The notes below the pieces were generated by a model. It made no database searches, had not been told where the DNA came from, and worked only from the letters and a program-made list of their open reading frames with translations. 64,000 bases of DNA from Nematostella vectensis (taxonomy: Eukaryota > Cnidaria > Anthozoa > Actiniaria > Edwardsiidae), in NCBI RefSeq assembly GCF_932526225.1, contig NC_064036.1:17382953-17446952 (forward strand). The letters are read 5' to 3'. A program made the translations under genes and the position numbers. Below are positions 47,406 through 59,049 of this stretch, piece by piece (position 1 is the first letter of the stretch; every line of letters begins with the position of its first letter).

Positions 47406-47835
47406 TCCTTCTCTCCCAGCTCTGTGCGCCTGCTACGCAGTCTACGTACTCTTCTCTCAAGTTTTTATGCATACAATTCCGGGGAAGGTGAGGGGGGGGG
47501 ACTCCTTATCTGATATTTAAAGACGGACAACAAAAACACGAGATTTTGTAAATTGGGTACAACAAATCCGATACAAAAAATACTATCAAAAGAGAAGCCA
47601 AAATGACGTTACTGAAAAGCTGAGCTGAGATATCGCACTAGCGGTCAGTGGCACCTCCACAATCCCTATGCGTGCTAGGTTACTGCGCATTGTTGGTTTC
47701 CAACCAAAAAACTCAAAACCTCTTGAGAGACAAAGAGAAAGTGAGAAAAAATCATGTGAAATGATGTGAATAGCTTTAAGCCTTCGGCTTATACATCTAC
47801 TAGCCAGACGTTATACATTCTTCGGCTTTCTCAAG

Positions 47836-50800
47836 ATGCTGGTTCCGATTTTCACACTTAAATTGAACCACAAAATCCACCCGAGAACAGCCGCTCTCGG
47901 TCGGTATGATGGTCAACATCCATGCTTGACAGGTGCTACTACGGCGGGAAAGGTTCGTAAAGTTTTCTAAGATCGTGTTAAACTTTCATTTCTCATACAA
48001 ATTACTGTACGTGATTGAAATGGTATGAAGTGAGAGTAATTTAAGTTCCTGTTTGCAAATGCTTTTTATATCGTTGTCACCAGTGTCATCATAGACATTG
48101 TCAATCTGATATTGGATTAAAATGTTTGCTGTGTTCTTATAGCTGTTTCTAAGGCACACGAATACAGTGTCTAGATTAGAAGATTTTGAAAACAGGAACA
48201 GCAAGATTATGCTGTATACACATACTACCATACAACCTGTAGCACAGTGCTTGTTGTTTAGTAAAGAAACGGTAATGCACTATGGTCCCGGGGAAGTGTG
48301 AGGTTAACTTGGTGGTTTATAGCACTTTTGAACAAGAATCTGTCCCGAGTGGGGGGGGGATTGAATGTTTTCGACTCTAAGAATTGTCCCCACCCTGGGG
48401 GCTTTGGGACAAGGGAATAGCCTCACAAATGTACTTATGCAAAAGTCATGTCAGTTGCTGGTTTGAGACTCTTTTTCTTCTGTAGTAAGCAATTCCATGT
48501 ATCAGCATGTGGCAAGTTGCATGGCGAAATATGCGAAAACAAATATGAAAGAAAAAATATGAATATCAAATAAGATTATTTATTTTTTCATTTTTGTCGC
48601 TGAGGTGTACTGGATTTGAAATATAAAGGCATATTTCAGATGACTTGTTGTCTTAAATGTCAGGTAGTTCCCTATAGTTTGCACCTCGATGGGTAGGGGC
48701 ATTTCACTGCAGTTTTGTCCTGAGGGGGTGGGGGCTTTTCTCTGTTTTGTACAGGGTCAAAGTTTAATCTCCCACCCTTCCCCAGGACCATGGGGGTGGA
48801 GGTTTCAATTGACTAGTGCATAAGAAATGGTACGAAAAATGAACAGTTGGCCGAGAAGCAAAGCTTCAAGGGCAACTGTGAAATTTTAAGGACGATTTCT
48901 CATCTGCGGACATTATCCGCCAATATCACAGTAAGCCAAAGAAGGGGTTAATATATTTTATATCCCAGTGACTACTGGGCATGCTGACATGCACTGAAAT
49001 TACGCCACGAATGTGCATTGTTATTTTTGCTATTCATGTAAATTTGTGTAAGATAAAAATCCATGCAACAATTTTTTATTAGAACAAAAACTACTAACTA
49101 AAAACTTGCAGCAACAATTTTTTATTAGAACAAAAACTACTAACTAAAAACTTGCATTTCTACTGACAGTTTTACACCTAGACTGTTTTCTTATTGAAGC
49201 AAATGTTTTCAAATTTGAAATGTCTTCTTCAGGCCCCGATGTGCACGGGCATGACGCCGCACGCACTGCTTTTTCTTTCGCGTTTCAGGATAAATTTTAT
49301 AAAAATATATTGATGATAATTTTATAAAAGAAATCAAACATTTTTTCTGTGCCTTCATAGGGTCTTGAAAACCTTGGTGTTTGTTTAAGGAGTTATTGAG
49401 CAGATGAAAACCAAGTTTTGATTGCGCAAAAGTGTTACAGGACAGATATCACTTTTGCTGGATGTTATCGCCTGATATTTGTCCTGTAAAAGAATATACA
49501 CATGACCCTTATTGACCAATGAGCGCACATGAAAATTCATCACTGGGATAAAAAGCCTTATATTATCTCACATTGCTTGTTGTGGCCTAGTCTTATCTCA
49601 GCCTTTATAACTTATAAGAATAACATAAAAGATTTTGAAGAGAGTTTGCAGCAGTGACCATGCATTAAGGCTATTCAGGATCTCCCCTTAGATGATGTGC
49701 ATATCACATGAACTAATTCATGACAATTGTTTCCTTGTTTCTAGGTGTTTATCCATAACCCTCATACAACAAGTCTGAAAGGAGGCAGAGCTAGCGCATC
49801 AACCGACAATGACATCAGCATACTCAATATCAACCAACAGGTCACTGCTGTTGCCACCGGCCCTTTGACCATGACATCTTGTGATATTCTATTTGTCGGA
49901 ACTCCTACAAATATGCTAGCTTATGACGTAGAGAACAATTCTGACCTGTTTTACAAGGATGTGAGTATACTAACAGTGATGTTCTTTTTAGTTATGTAGT
50001 TTTTGGTAAAGTAGTAATGCCATATGAAACTACAGCCTATACTAGGCATGTGTAATCCACAATCTGTACAGTTTCGTGACCTGGTTCTGGAAAAATCATT
50101 ACGTGCACACATTTTATCCAAACTACTGTAAATAAATCAGGTTTAAAATTAATAATGATAAAATCGAGAATCTACCTATATTTGTTGTTTATTGCTTAAA
50201 AGGAAGATTTGTTTAAAAAATGGCAAAACATAAAACGCTATGTCTTTGGAAAAATTTAGGTACCATACCCCGTGAGTGACAACCGACGCTAATTGTCTTA
50301 TTTTAATTGGCACAGGATTGTTAACATAAGTGTATCTCTAAATTTTGATATCTAGTTTCATTCAAAAGTAATTATATTTCAAAGTTGCAGTATTTTTTTT
50401 AAATTTCAGCCATTCCAGCAATCAAATTATGAGAACTTTTGATGGAAGTAAAATTTTAATAGCTGTCCACACACGAGTTATCGTCAGCCAGCCAAATTTT
50501 AGAGATACAGAGTAATCTATCTGGTACATAAATTCAAAAGTTTTGTTTGAGTTCTTGTTTTGCTGTAATGAGCTTCTAAAGATTTTTTTGATACTTTATC
50601 CATTTACTGGGAAACTTCACACCCACAGTAAATGGGGCTCGCACATACAGTAACAAATCAGGTTCGTTCACTGTATTGCAGTTCCAAAGAAATCAAATGC
50701 CCATTAAGTATTACACGCTCTTTTGACAAGAGTAAAAGATTTTGACGTGGAAAGTGTTACATATGATCATAATTCCCGTAAAAAAATTGGTTTTCTTATG

Positions 50801-53800
50801 TTTCCTAAAAATAATAAAATTGTTACAATGTAACCAACCTATGTAAGAGTAAGAGGTACTGTATAGATATATATGGTAGGTATAAAGGTCACTTCAGAAC
50901 ATAGAGTCATACGTCGTATAGATATTGTTTAGTACATATAGATATAGAGGTCTCTATGGTGGTAGGTATAAGTTTAAGAAAATTGTCTTTGCCTGTGTTC
51001 TGTATTCCAGGTAGCAGATGGAGTGAATGCTATTCTAGTGGGTAAACTTGGTGGTTATGACTTGCCTCTTGCCCTGGCTGGTGGCAACTGCTCTATTCAG
51101 GGCTTTGACTGCGACGGAAATGATGAATTCTGGACAGTAAGATTCTTTCTTGTTTCATTTAATTATTGTTTCAATATGTGCTACAGTACTTACAACAATC
51201 TGTTGTTTTATTAGGTGACTGGTGACAATGTTTGCTCACTGGCGCTTTGTGACTTCAATGGTGATGGACACAATGAGGTATGTGAACCAATTTTGTTGAT
51301 TATTTTTGCTAATAAATTCACATGAGGTTAACATTTCTTTGACTTCAACTTACACAGCTCCTAGTTGGTTCTGAGGACTTTGATATTCGTGTTTTCAAAG
51401 AAGATGAAATTATTGCAGAAATGACTGAAACAGAGGTACAGTGTGATTCCTTATCTACTGTTAGCTAACTAAAAACAGCCTGTATCAACAAGCAAATGAT
51501 TGATTCAATTCCAGGCAGTTACATCACTTTGTCCGTTGCGGGGCTCCAAGTTTGGTTATGCTTTGTCTAATGGCACAGTTGGCGTTTATGACAGAACAGC
51601 AAGATATTGGAGAATCAAGGTACCTAAGAAAATTGCAATTTTCAAGTAAAAATTGCTTATTTACTTTATTTAATAGATTTTTGTGTGTTATTTGTTTTGC
51701 TGGAAGCCAAAATAGCTGTAGCTACACATGATCTATTTTTCTTTATAGTCCAAGAATCATGCCATTGCCATTAACAGCTTTGACATTGATTCTGATGGTG
51801 TACCAGAGCTGATAACAGGGTGGTCTAATGGCAAGGTGAGCTACAATCACTAAAATCTAGGGGAAAACATAGCCCAAAGTTGTGGGTAATGGGGCAAGTA
51901 ACTCCCTGAGTCCCCTCTGCTACTACACAAATACAATAATAAAAGTAATGATAAAAAATGAAGAGGAATAAATATTTCAAAACTAAACATTAATGTTTCA
52001 AAGGTGCTAGTATGGGATAATTTTAATAACAAAAAAAAACATTTATGCAGATATTTTTTGTATCTGATCAACTTTTCTTCCAAAAAATGGTAAACAATTT
52101 CTTTTTTTTAAACTGTACCCCAATGTTATAATACTGTATTGTTGCATATGTGATAAAACTTTAGCCTTTTCCTCATGTAGATGGTAAAATTGCAGGGTGA
52201 AAACATAACCTAGCTGTGATAACTCCTTGTACATAGATTGATGCCCGTAGTGATCGGTCTGGAGAGGTGGTCTTCAAGGATAACTTCTCATCTGCCATTG
52301 CTGGGGTGATTGAGGGAGACTATCGTATGGATGGGAAAATGGAATTGATCTGTTGTTCTGTGGATGGCGAAGGTATGTACTGTTTTGAGAAAATCATGAA
52401 TAGCCTGACCAGTATCGTTTTTTTTCTTAACCATATCTTAGTCAGGCTTGTACACAGGGGGGTGCACAGGGTGTCCCTTTGTGGCCAAAAATTGGTCATT
52501 CTTTTTTAAGAAATCCTCAAATACTACCCTTTTTCAATAGGAAACCTTTGACTGCACACCCTCCCTCAGCCAATCCTGGGTTTGCGCCTCTTAGTTTGTA
52601 TCCACACACTTCTAAGAGCCACGGGATAATACTACCTCTAAAAAACTTAAGGGTAAAAAGAAAATATGAAATTTTGATACTCGTTTTGTGTACTGGATTG
52701 CAGTTGTTATATTCATGTTGACCTGTACCCTGCATGACAGGTGCCACATACAGATTATGCAACTGTTTTCAATGCCTATTTACAGTGAGGGGGTACTTAC
52801 CTGCCCCGCCCGAGATGAAGGGTAACCTGATGGACACCAATGTGGAACAGGATGCTCTTAGGGACCTGGCTCAGCGCAAACAGAATCTGCTGTTAGAATT
52901 ACGCAACTATGAGGAAAATGCAAAGGTATGTGTATAGCAAATACAAACAGCATGCCAAGGCATAATGTATATAGAACATTTAAACAGAATGCCAAGGCAT
53001 AAAGTACAAACTAACAGACTGCCAAGGTATATTGTATAAACAGAATAACGATGTATATAGAACATTCAAACATAATGCCAAGGTATATTGTACATATAAA
53101 TGGAATGCCAAAGGTACAGTAAATAGTACATACAAATAAAATGCCAAGGCATATTGTACATACAAACAGAATGTCAAGGTATGTAGTACATACAAACAGA
53201 ATGTCAAGGTATATAGTACATACAAACAGAATGACAATGTATATAGTACATACAAACAGAATGTCAAGGTATATAGTACATACAAACAGAATTACAATGT
53301 ATATAGTACATACAAACAGAATGACAATGTATATAGTACATACAAACAGAATGACAATGTATATAGTACATACAAACAGAATGCCAAGATATATAGTACA
53401 TACAAACAGAATGACAATGTATATAGTACATACAAACAGAATGTCAAGGTATATAGTACATACAAACAGAATGTCAAGGTATATAGTACATACAAACAGA
53501 ATGACAATGTATATAGTACATACAAACAGAATGTCAAGGTATATAGTACATACAAACAGAATGACAATGTATATAGTACATACAAACAGAATGTCAAGGT
53601 ATATAGTACAAACAAACAGAATGCCAAGATATATTGTGTATACAAACAGAATGTCAAGGTATATAGTACATACAAACAGAATGTCAAGGTATATAGTACA
53701 TACAAACAGAATGCCAAGATATATTGTGTATACAAACAGAATGCAAGGTATATAGTACATACAAACAGAATGCCAAGATATATAGTACATACAAACAGAA

Positions 53801-56800
53801 TGTCAAGGTATATAGTACATACAAACAGAATGACAATGTATATAGTACATACAAACAGAATGCCAAGATATATTGTGTATACAAACAGAATGTCAAGGTA
53901 TATTGTACATACAAACAGAATGTCAAGGTATATAGTACATACAAACAGAATGCCAAGATATATAGAACATACAAACAGAATGTCAAGGTATATAGTACAT
54001 ACAAACAGAATGTCAAGATATATGGTACATACAAACAGAATGACAATGTATATAGTACATACAAACAGAATGTCAAGGTATATAGTACATACAAACAGAA
54101 TGTCAAGGTATATAGTACATACAAACAGAATGTCAAGGTATATAGTACATACAAACAGAATGCCAAGGTATATAGTACATACAAACAGAATGTCAAGGTA
54201 TATAGTACATACAAACAGAATGCCAAGATATATAGTACATACAAACAGAATGACAATGTATATAGTACATACAAACAGAATGCCAAGATATATTGTGTAT
54301 ACAAACAGAATGCAAGGTATATAGTACATACAAACAGAATGCCAAGATATATTGTGTATACAAACAGAATGCAAGGTATATAGTACATACAAACAGAATG
54401 CCAAGATATATAGTACATACAAACAGAATGTCAAGTTTTATAGAACATACAAACAGAATGTCAAGGTATATAGAACATAAAAACAGAATGACAATGTATA
54501 GAGTACATACAAACAGAATGCCAAGGTATATAGAACATACAAACAGAATGTCAAAGTTTAGTGTACATACAGAATGCCAAACAACATACTTGCAGCTGTA
54601 CAACATACTTGCAGATGCCTTTATACAAAACAGTACAAAAAAAACATGATATTCAAGTATCGTTTTGCAAACCCTAATTCTCTGTTGTAGGTTGGAAAGG
54701 GGGCACCAGATGTGGACCAAACCCAGATGGGTGTAATTCCGGCCAACACCCAGCTACAGACCTCCCTACTAGTAAACCCTGGCAGTGAGCAGGTGCAGCC
54801 TCATGTTGAACTTAATATCTCCACCACCAACGACACCATCATCCGTACGGCCATGATATTTGCGGAGGGTGTGTTTGAGGGAGAGAGCCATGTGGTACAT
54901 CCATCATCACAGAATGTCAAGACATCCCTGCGGGTACCTATTTACCCACCCAAAGACATCCAGGTTGATCTCCATATTAAGGCGTTTGTTGGCCACAAGT
55001 CCAGGTGAATAGTTAGCCAAACAGCTGTAGAATAAGAATGAGATATGGTCAATTCCAACTATTGCAGCTGTAAAGCTCTAGGCTTCGGTCAACATATTAA
55101 ACAGTGCAGCATTTAAAAGCCAATTATTCTGTGGACAATCTAAACAGTAACAGATGCAGTTAAAAAAGTTAAACTATACACAAATGTATATCTTATAATG
55201 TACAAGGTAGTCTAAGTGGTAAAACGCTACTCAGTATCTGTTTAGGGTATATTGGTACTCTTGGTTAGGAAATGTTCAGAGTAATCATGCTTTGAAAATC
55301 TTCATGATACAGTATGGTTCAATTCAGCTAGATTCATCATAATCTCTAAACAACTCATCTTTATACATATAATTTTTTTTCAGCTCTCAGTTTCACGTTT
55401 TTGAGTTAACCCGTCAGCTACCAAGGTGAGTATTGTTAGGAAATTCAAGCTTTTGAACAGATTTAAAAAGGGCATTTAGAAAATCTCATGAAACAGGCAT
55501 GCACAGCGATGGTCATTGATCCTATTTACCTTCTTGATCCTATGATTGAATTTGTTTGTACACACAAAACACTGGCACACTTCATGTTATTTACTTTGTA
55601 AGTTTAGGAGTTGACACTTCTGTTGTGTACTGTAGATTCACCATGTATATCCCATGTCCAGAAGGTTATGCAGAGCCCAAGTCTGCTGTCTCTTTCCACA
55701 TCAATGAGCGTGTTAACAGGGTAAGTATTATAAAGCAGATAGAAATTACAGTCAACTCGTCTATCATTTCACCTCAATGGGCATGTTAACTGGGCAAGTA
55801 CAATATAGCAAATAGAAAGTACAGTCAACTCTACCATTTCACCTCAATGGGCATGTTAACTGGGCAAGTACAATATAGCAAATAGAAAGTACAGTCAACT
55901 CTACCATTTCACCTCAATGGGCATGTTAACTGGGCAAGTACAATATAGCAAATAGAAAGTACAGTCAACTCTACCATTTCACCTCAATGGGCATGTTAAC
56001 TGGGCAAGTACAATATAGCAAATAGAAAGTACAGTCCCCTCGTTAGAAGAATCACGTGTGTGAAGCTAAAAAACATTATTTGTTAGAATTGTCCACTAAC
56101 ACGGTTATATGAGTGAATTGACTGTTTTTTGTAGTACTGTATTTGGTAGTACTGTATGGTATGGCTTGTTTAATCCAATCTCCTCTTAGTTGTCCTTTGC
56201 TCTGTACCTTCTCAGGCCCTGATGTGGGTGAACCAGAATTTCTTACTGATGGAGGAGATTGAAGCTAAGGACGGTTGTCTAGACGTAATGTTCCTCTCTT
56301 TGCGGACTGGGAACCCTGTGCTTTTTCGCATGGACCAGTCAGGAAACGTAAGTTAGCTATGTACTTTGTTTTTATCTGTAACAGTTATAGTTCATTATAT
56401 CATAATCGCAGAGCATGCCAGTTACCTTGTCCGTTCTTTGAATAAGTGCATTAAAATAAATTATAGCGAGGGAGTAAAATAATATGAAAGTTATTGGTTA
56501 GTTTCGATTTTGGAGCCATGGAGCACCAAAGAAGTAAGGGGGACTGGATCCCTGCCCCTCCTTTCTTCAAATCACTGGACCAGCATTGAATATGGGAAAG
56601 AGGAGGTAGCTCATTTCCCTGATACACTGTACTAATTTTCGGGGTCTCCTCTGGTTCAAGAACCATTCCCAGAGGACACCTTTGGATTCAGCTCTTCTTT
56701 CATCAGGATTTTTTCCACCAAATAAAAGAAGCTTTTGTGACGCAACTCTCAGGTTCTTACACCTGAGTAGAGCCACTTTTCTTACATGGAAGTTATTTTA

Positions 56801-58895
56801 CTCTGTCTCTTTCTCTGCCTAATTGTCATACAAGCCCTTACAGGATATTGCCTTGCAGGTGGTTATAAAAACAGATGACATGGATCTGGCTGGTGACTTA
56901 ATACAAGCCATGGCTGGATTTCTAGGAATTGAGGTAGGACGTTTCTAAGAATAACTTTCTGAGAACTGACCATGCAGAACGTTTGGGTACCCTAAATGAA
57001 AAGCGTTGTGTAAAAATCGTATTTGATCCTCACAGTGGCTGTGTTTTGTGAACAGGACCTCCAAACCACAGCCGAGTTTCCTGCTGCCATGGAGGAGTTG
57101 AGAGCGATCTTAGTTAAGGTTAGATCACCACAACTTCCCTGCGGTTTCCAATGTATTACCGGTTACTGGGCTATGATGGCACATACCTTTGAGGAGGGAG
57201 CCAGCAGGTTTAGAAAAATGCAGGGTCTCTAATATACGTCCGTGTTTAGTCTTGAGTATGATTTCAAGCCTATAAAGAACATGTGATTTCAATATAAAAA
57301 TTCTCGAAAACTGCTTAATGTACAATGTTGAAATTAATGATGCCCGCAAAAATGAGTTGAAATTAGATTACATCCCCCCCCCTAATTCAAATTTTAGCCC
57401 CGTATACAGTAAGAATAACAGAGGTTATATGAGATAGTTCATAAACATTTTTTGTACAAGTGCATGGCTAGCGTTAGATATTTTGGGTCAGTACGCAGCT
57501 CTTACAAGCTGCAATTTGATTAGGCAAATGAACAATATCCGCACCTCGACACAAAGAACGAGAAGAAAAGAGACAAAAGAACTCCTTTGTAGAACAAAGA
57601 TGATATGAGACAAAGCAGCTGCGTACTTACTCTATATTTTTACTGTTGTTTTCATGAAGGTTGACGAGCTGCATGCTATACGGCAGAAGTTGACCGCCGA
57701 GATGGCCGATCACTCTAACCTCATCCGAAGTCTAGTTGTCCGTGCTGAGGACGCACGCTTGATGGGGGACATGTGAGTAAAGATAACCCAAGGGATTATC
57801 TGCCTCAAGGGGGAGTGGGGTATACAGATGATCCAAGGGTTGCTGTGTTGCGAAAGCAAAGAAAGACCACAAAAAGTTTACGCACGAGTTTAAAACAATC
57901 CCGGATCTTGGGCTGATTGCGTCGATCATCACCTAACGGCGCCATCTTTGTTTTCTTGGACGAAGGACTAATTTGTCCCCGTTGAGAACAATCTTTACTC
58001 AGCTGTGCAACCTCGGGGATGAACGAGGGCGGGGTTTTGGGACGGTGGTGGTCGTAGTGGGGTGTTTGTGGGGGGGCGGGGGTACTGTATAGCCCAGTTA
58101 ATAGAGCATATTTATTTTAGCCCGTTTAGCGCTTTCCTTCTTTATGTCCCGCTTAGGCTTAGCTTTATTGCGGCGATAAACTATTCAGCCAACCTCTTTT
58201 CTTTTGCACACGGAACTATCTAAAACGCAGTTACAGCCTTATGTATTGCCCAGGCTAAGGCTGTTTAGAATACGCCACTTATGTTCCAATTTGCCGCCCA
58301 GGAAAAACATGCGCAAAGGTTACATGGAGCTCTATGATTTAAACCGAGACTTGGTGAACGGCTACAAGATCCGGTGCAATAACCACAGCGAGCTGCTGTC
58401 CTGTCTCAAGATTGTTAACCAAGCTATACAGAGGGCTGGCAAATTACGAGGTAGGCCAGTAGTTTGCACATCTACCAAACCTCAACACCTACTGGTCTCT
58501 TTTCCAGCAAATACCCTCAATTTCAGCAAATACTAAAAGCATTTGTATGCTTTTAGTATTTGTATATAAACCACGTAAGATTTTTTTTTTTTTGGGGGGG
58601 GGGGGGGCACAACACATAAACATTAATAAAATATGGGGGGGCACAGCCACGCCTCTTCTGGTCATTTCCTTATAGTTTTTAAAAATATTGGGGGGCACAT
58701 GCTCCCAGTGCCCCACCCCTTGTTGCGGCCCTGATAAAAGGGTTAAGTGGATGAGAGTTTTGTAACCTATTTTTTAAAATATATTTTCTTGTAGTTGGGA
58801 AACCCAAGGCGGAAGTCGTGTCAGCTTGTAGGCAAGCGATAAAGACCAACAATGTCAACGGACTTTTCAAAATCATCAAGGCTGGTGCCCTGTGA
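47836..58895 (+). CDS. BBS2: BBS2, BBSome subunit, 18 exons, about 713 residues
   Basis: Exons: 47836-47952, 49745-49960, 51011-51136, 51215-51277, 51358-51435, 51515-51619, 51749-51835, 52237-52372, 52786-52925, 54691-55004, 55384-55425, 55636-55720, 56216-56347, 56859-56933, 57056-57118, 57660-57772, 58302-58450, 58795-58895. The protein matches BBS2 throughout. The N-terminal beta-propeller has [85 protein letters not shown] and ITGWSNGK. A coiled-coil segment ([16 protein letters not shown]) and a gamma-adaptin-like and platform region ([32 protein letters not shown]) follow, then a C-terminal helical part ([29 protein letters not shown]). Length is as in animals (human 721). BBS2 is part of the BBSome coat that moves membrane proteins in and out of cilia. 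Introns 9 and 12 carry tandem arrays that repeat their donors. Confidence 0.97.
48283..48826. repeat. Non-autonomous element with inverted ends (MITE-like)
   Basis: The left end GGTCCCGGGGAAGTGTGAGG and the right end CCCACCCTTCCCCAGGACCA are imperfect inverted copies. Inside is about 500 bases of non-coding, AT-rich sequence with a poly-G stretch. A lone end of the same type is at 17583-17650. It lies in BBS2 intron 1. Confidence 0.6.
49067..49160 (+). repeat. Tandem duplication of about 47 bp
   Basis: The phrase CAACAATTTTTTATTAGAAC and the following ACTACTAACTAAAAACTTGC occur twice in direct succession in BBS2 intron 1. Confidence 0.9.
52440..52590 (+). repeat. Dispersed repeat family 2, copy in BBS2 intron 8
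   Basis: GTACACAGGGGGGTGCACAG, ATTGGTCATTC, GCACACCCTCCC and CAGCCAATCCTGG match, in order, the inverted copy at 41680-41870. Confidence 0.65.
52917..54575 (+). repeat. 30-bp tandem array (about 55 copies) carrying the BBS2 exon 9 donor
   Basis: The real exon end and donor read AATGCAAAG/GTATGTG and are followed by AAATACAAACAG. Consensus units read AATGTCAAG/GTATATAG and then TACATACAAACAG. Main variants change the donor position to AATGACAAT/GTATAT or AATGCCAAG/ATATAT. The long open frames through this stretch on both strands arise because 30 is a multiple of three; they are not genes. Confidence 0.92.
55690..56037 (+). repeat. 70-bp tandem array (5 copies) whose first unit is BBS2 exon 12 end plus donor
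   Basis: Exon 12 ends CACATCAATGAGCGTGTTAA then CAGG/GTAAGTATTATAAAGCAG. Exactly 70, 140, 210 and 280 bases on, the intron repeats CACCTCAATGGGCATGTTAA, CTGG/GCAAGTACAATATAGCAA and AAAGTACAGTC. The copies are nearly identical to each other and more diverged from the exon unit. In all copies the donor is GC instead of GT. Confidence 0.95.
58590..58735. repeat. Dispersed GGGGCACA/ATATT repeat in BBS2 last intron
   Basis: GGGGGGGCACAGCCACGCCT, CTGGTCATTTCCTTATAGTT and ATATTGGGGGGCACATG are in the order seen at 38840 and, inverted, at 19300. Confidence 0.7.
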
Positions 58896-59049
58896 ATACT
58901 TATTTTACTGAGTGATTCGTATCGCTCGGAGTACAGAAAATGTAATTACAATCCTGATAATGGGAACTAACCAAGATTGTACATTCAACTCTCTTGTGAG
59001 CAGACTCATTCTAAATACAGCATTTTAAAGAAACCTGTGTCTTTGTATA

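Larger units (their letters stand above)
45703..47835. other. VPS26 3' region and BBS2 upstream region
   Basis: No gene seen. An AAATAAAAAAT signal near 46520 may end VPS26. A GACA microsatellite (46596-46647) and a long inverted repeat (47265-47405) are listed separately. The 350 bases before 47836 are the presumed BBS2 promoter; no TATA box is evident. Confidence 0.5.

Noticed and set aside
52917-54575. Resemblance of the 30-bp array to a CRISPR array
   Set aside because: Units are directly contiguous with no unique spacers, and the sequence is a eukaryotic intron.
53011-54720. Long open frames on both strands (up to 380 codons) with [10 protein letters not shown] or [10 protein letters not shown] repeats
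   Set aside because: They are translations of the 30-bp intronic minisatellite. Frames are open on both strands only because the unit is a multiple of three, and the stretch is removed as BBS2 intron 9.
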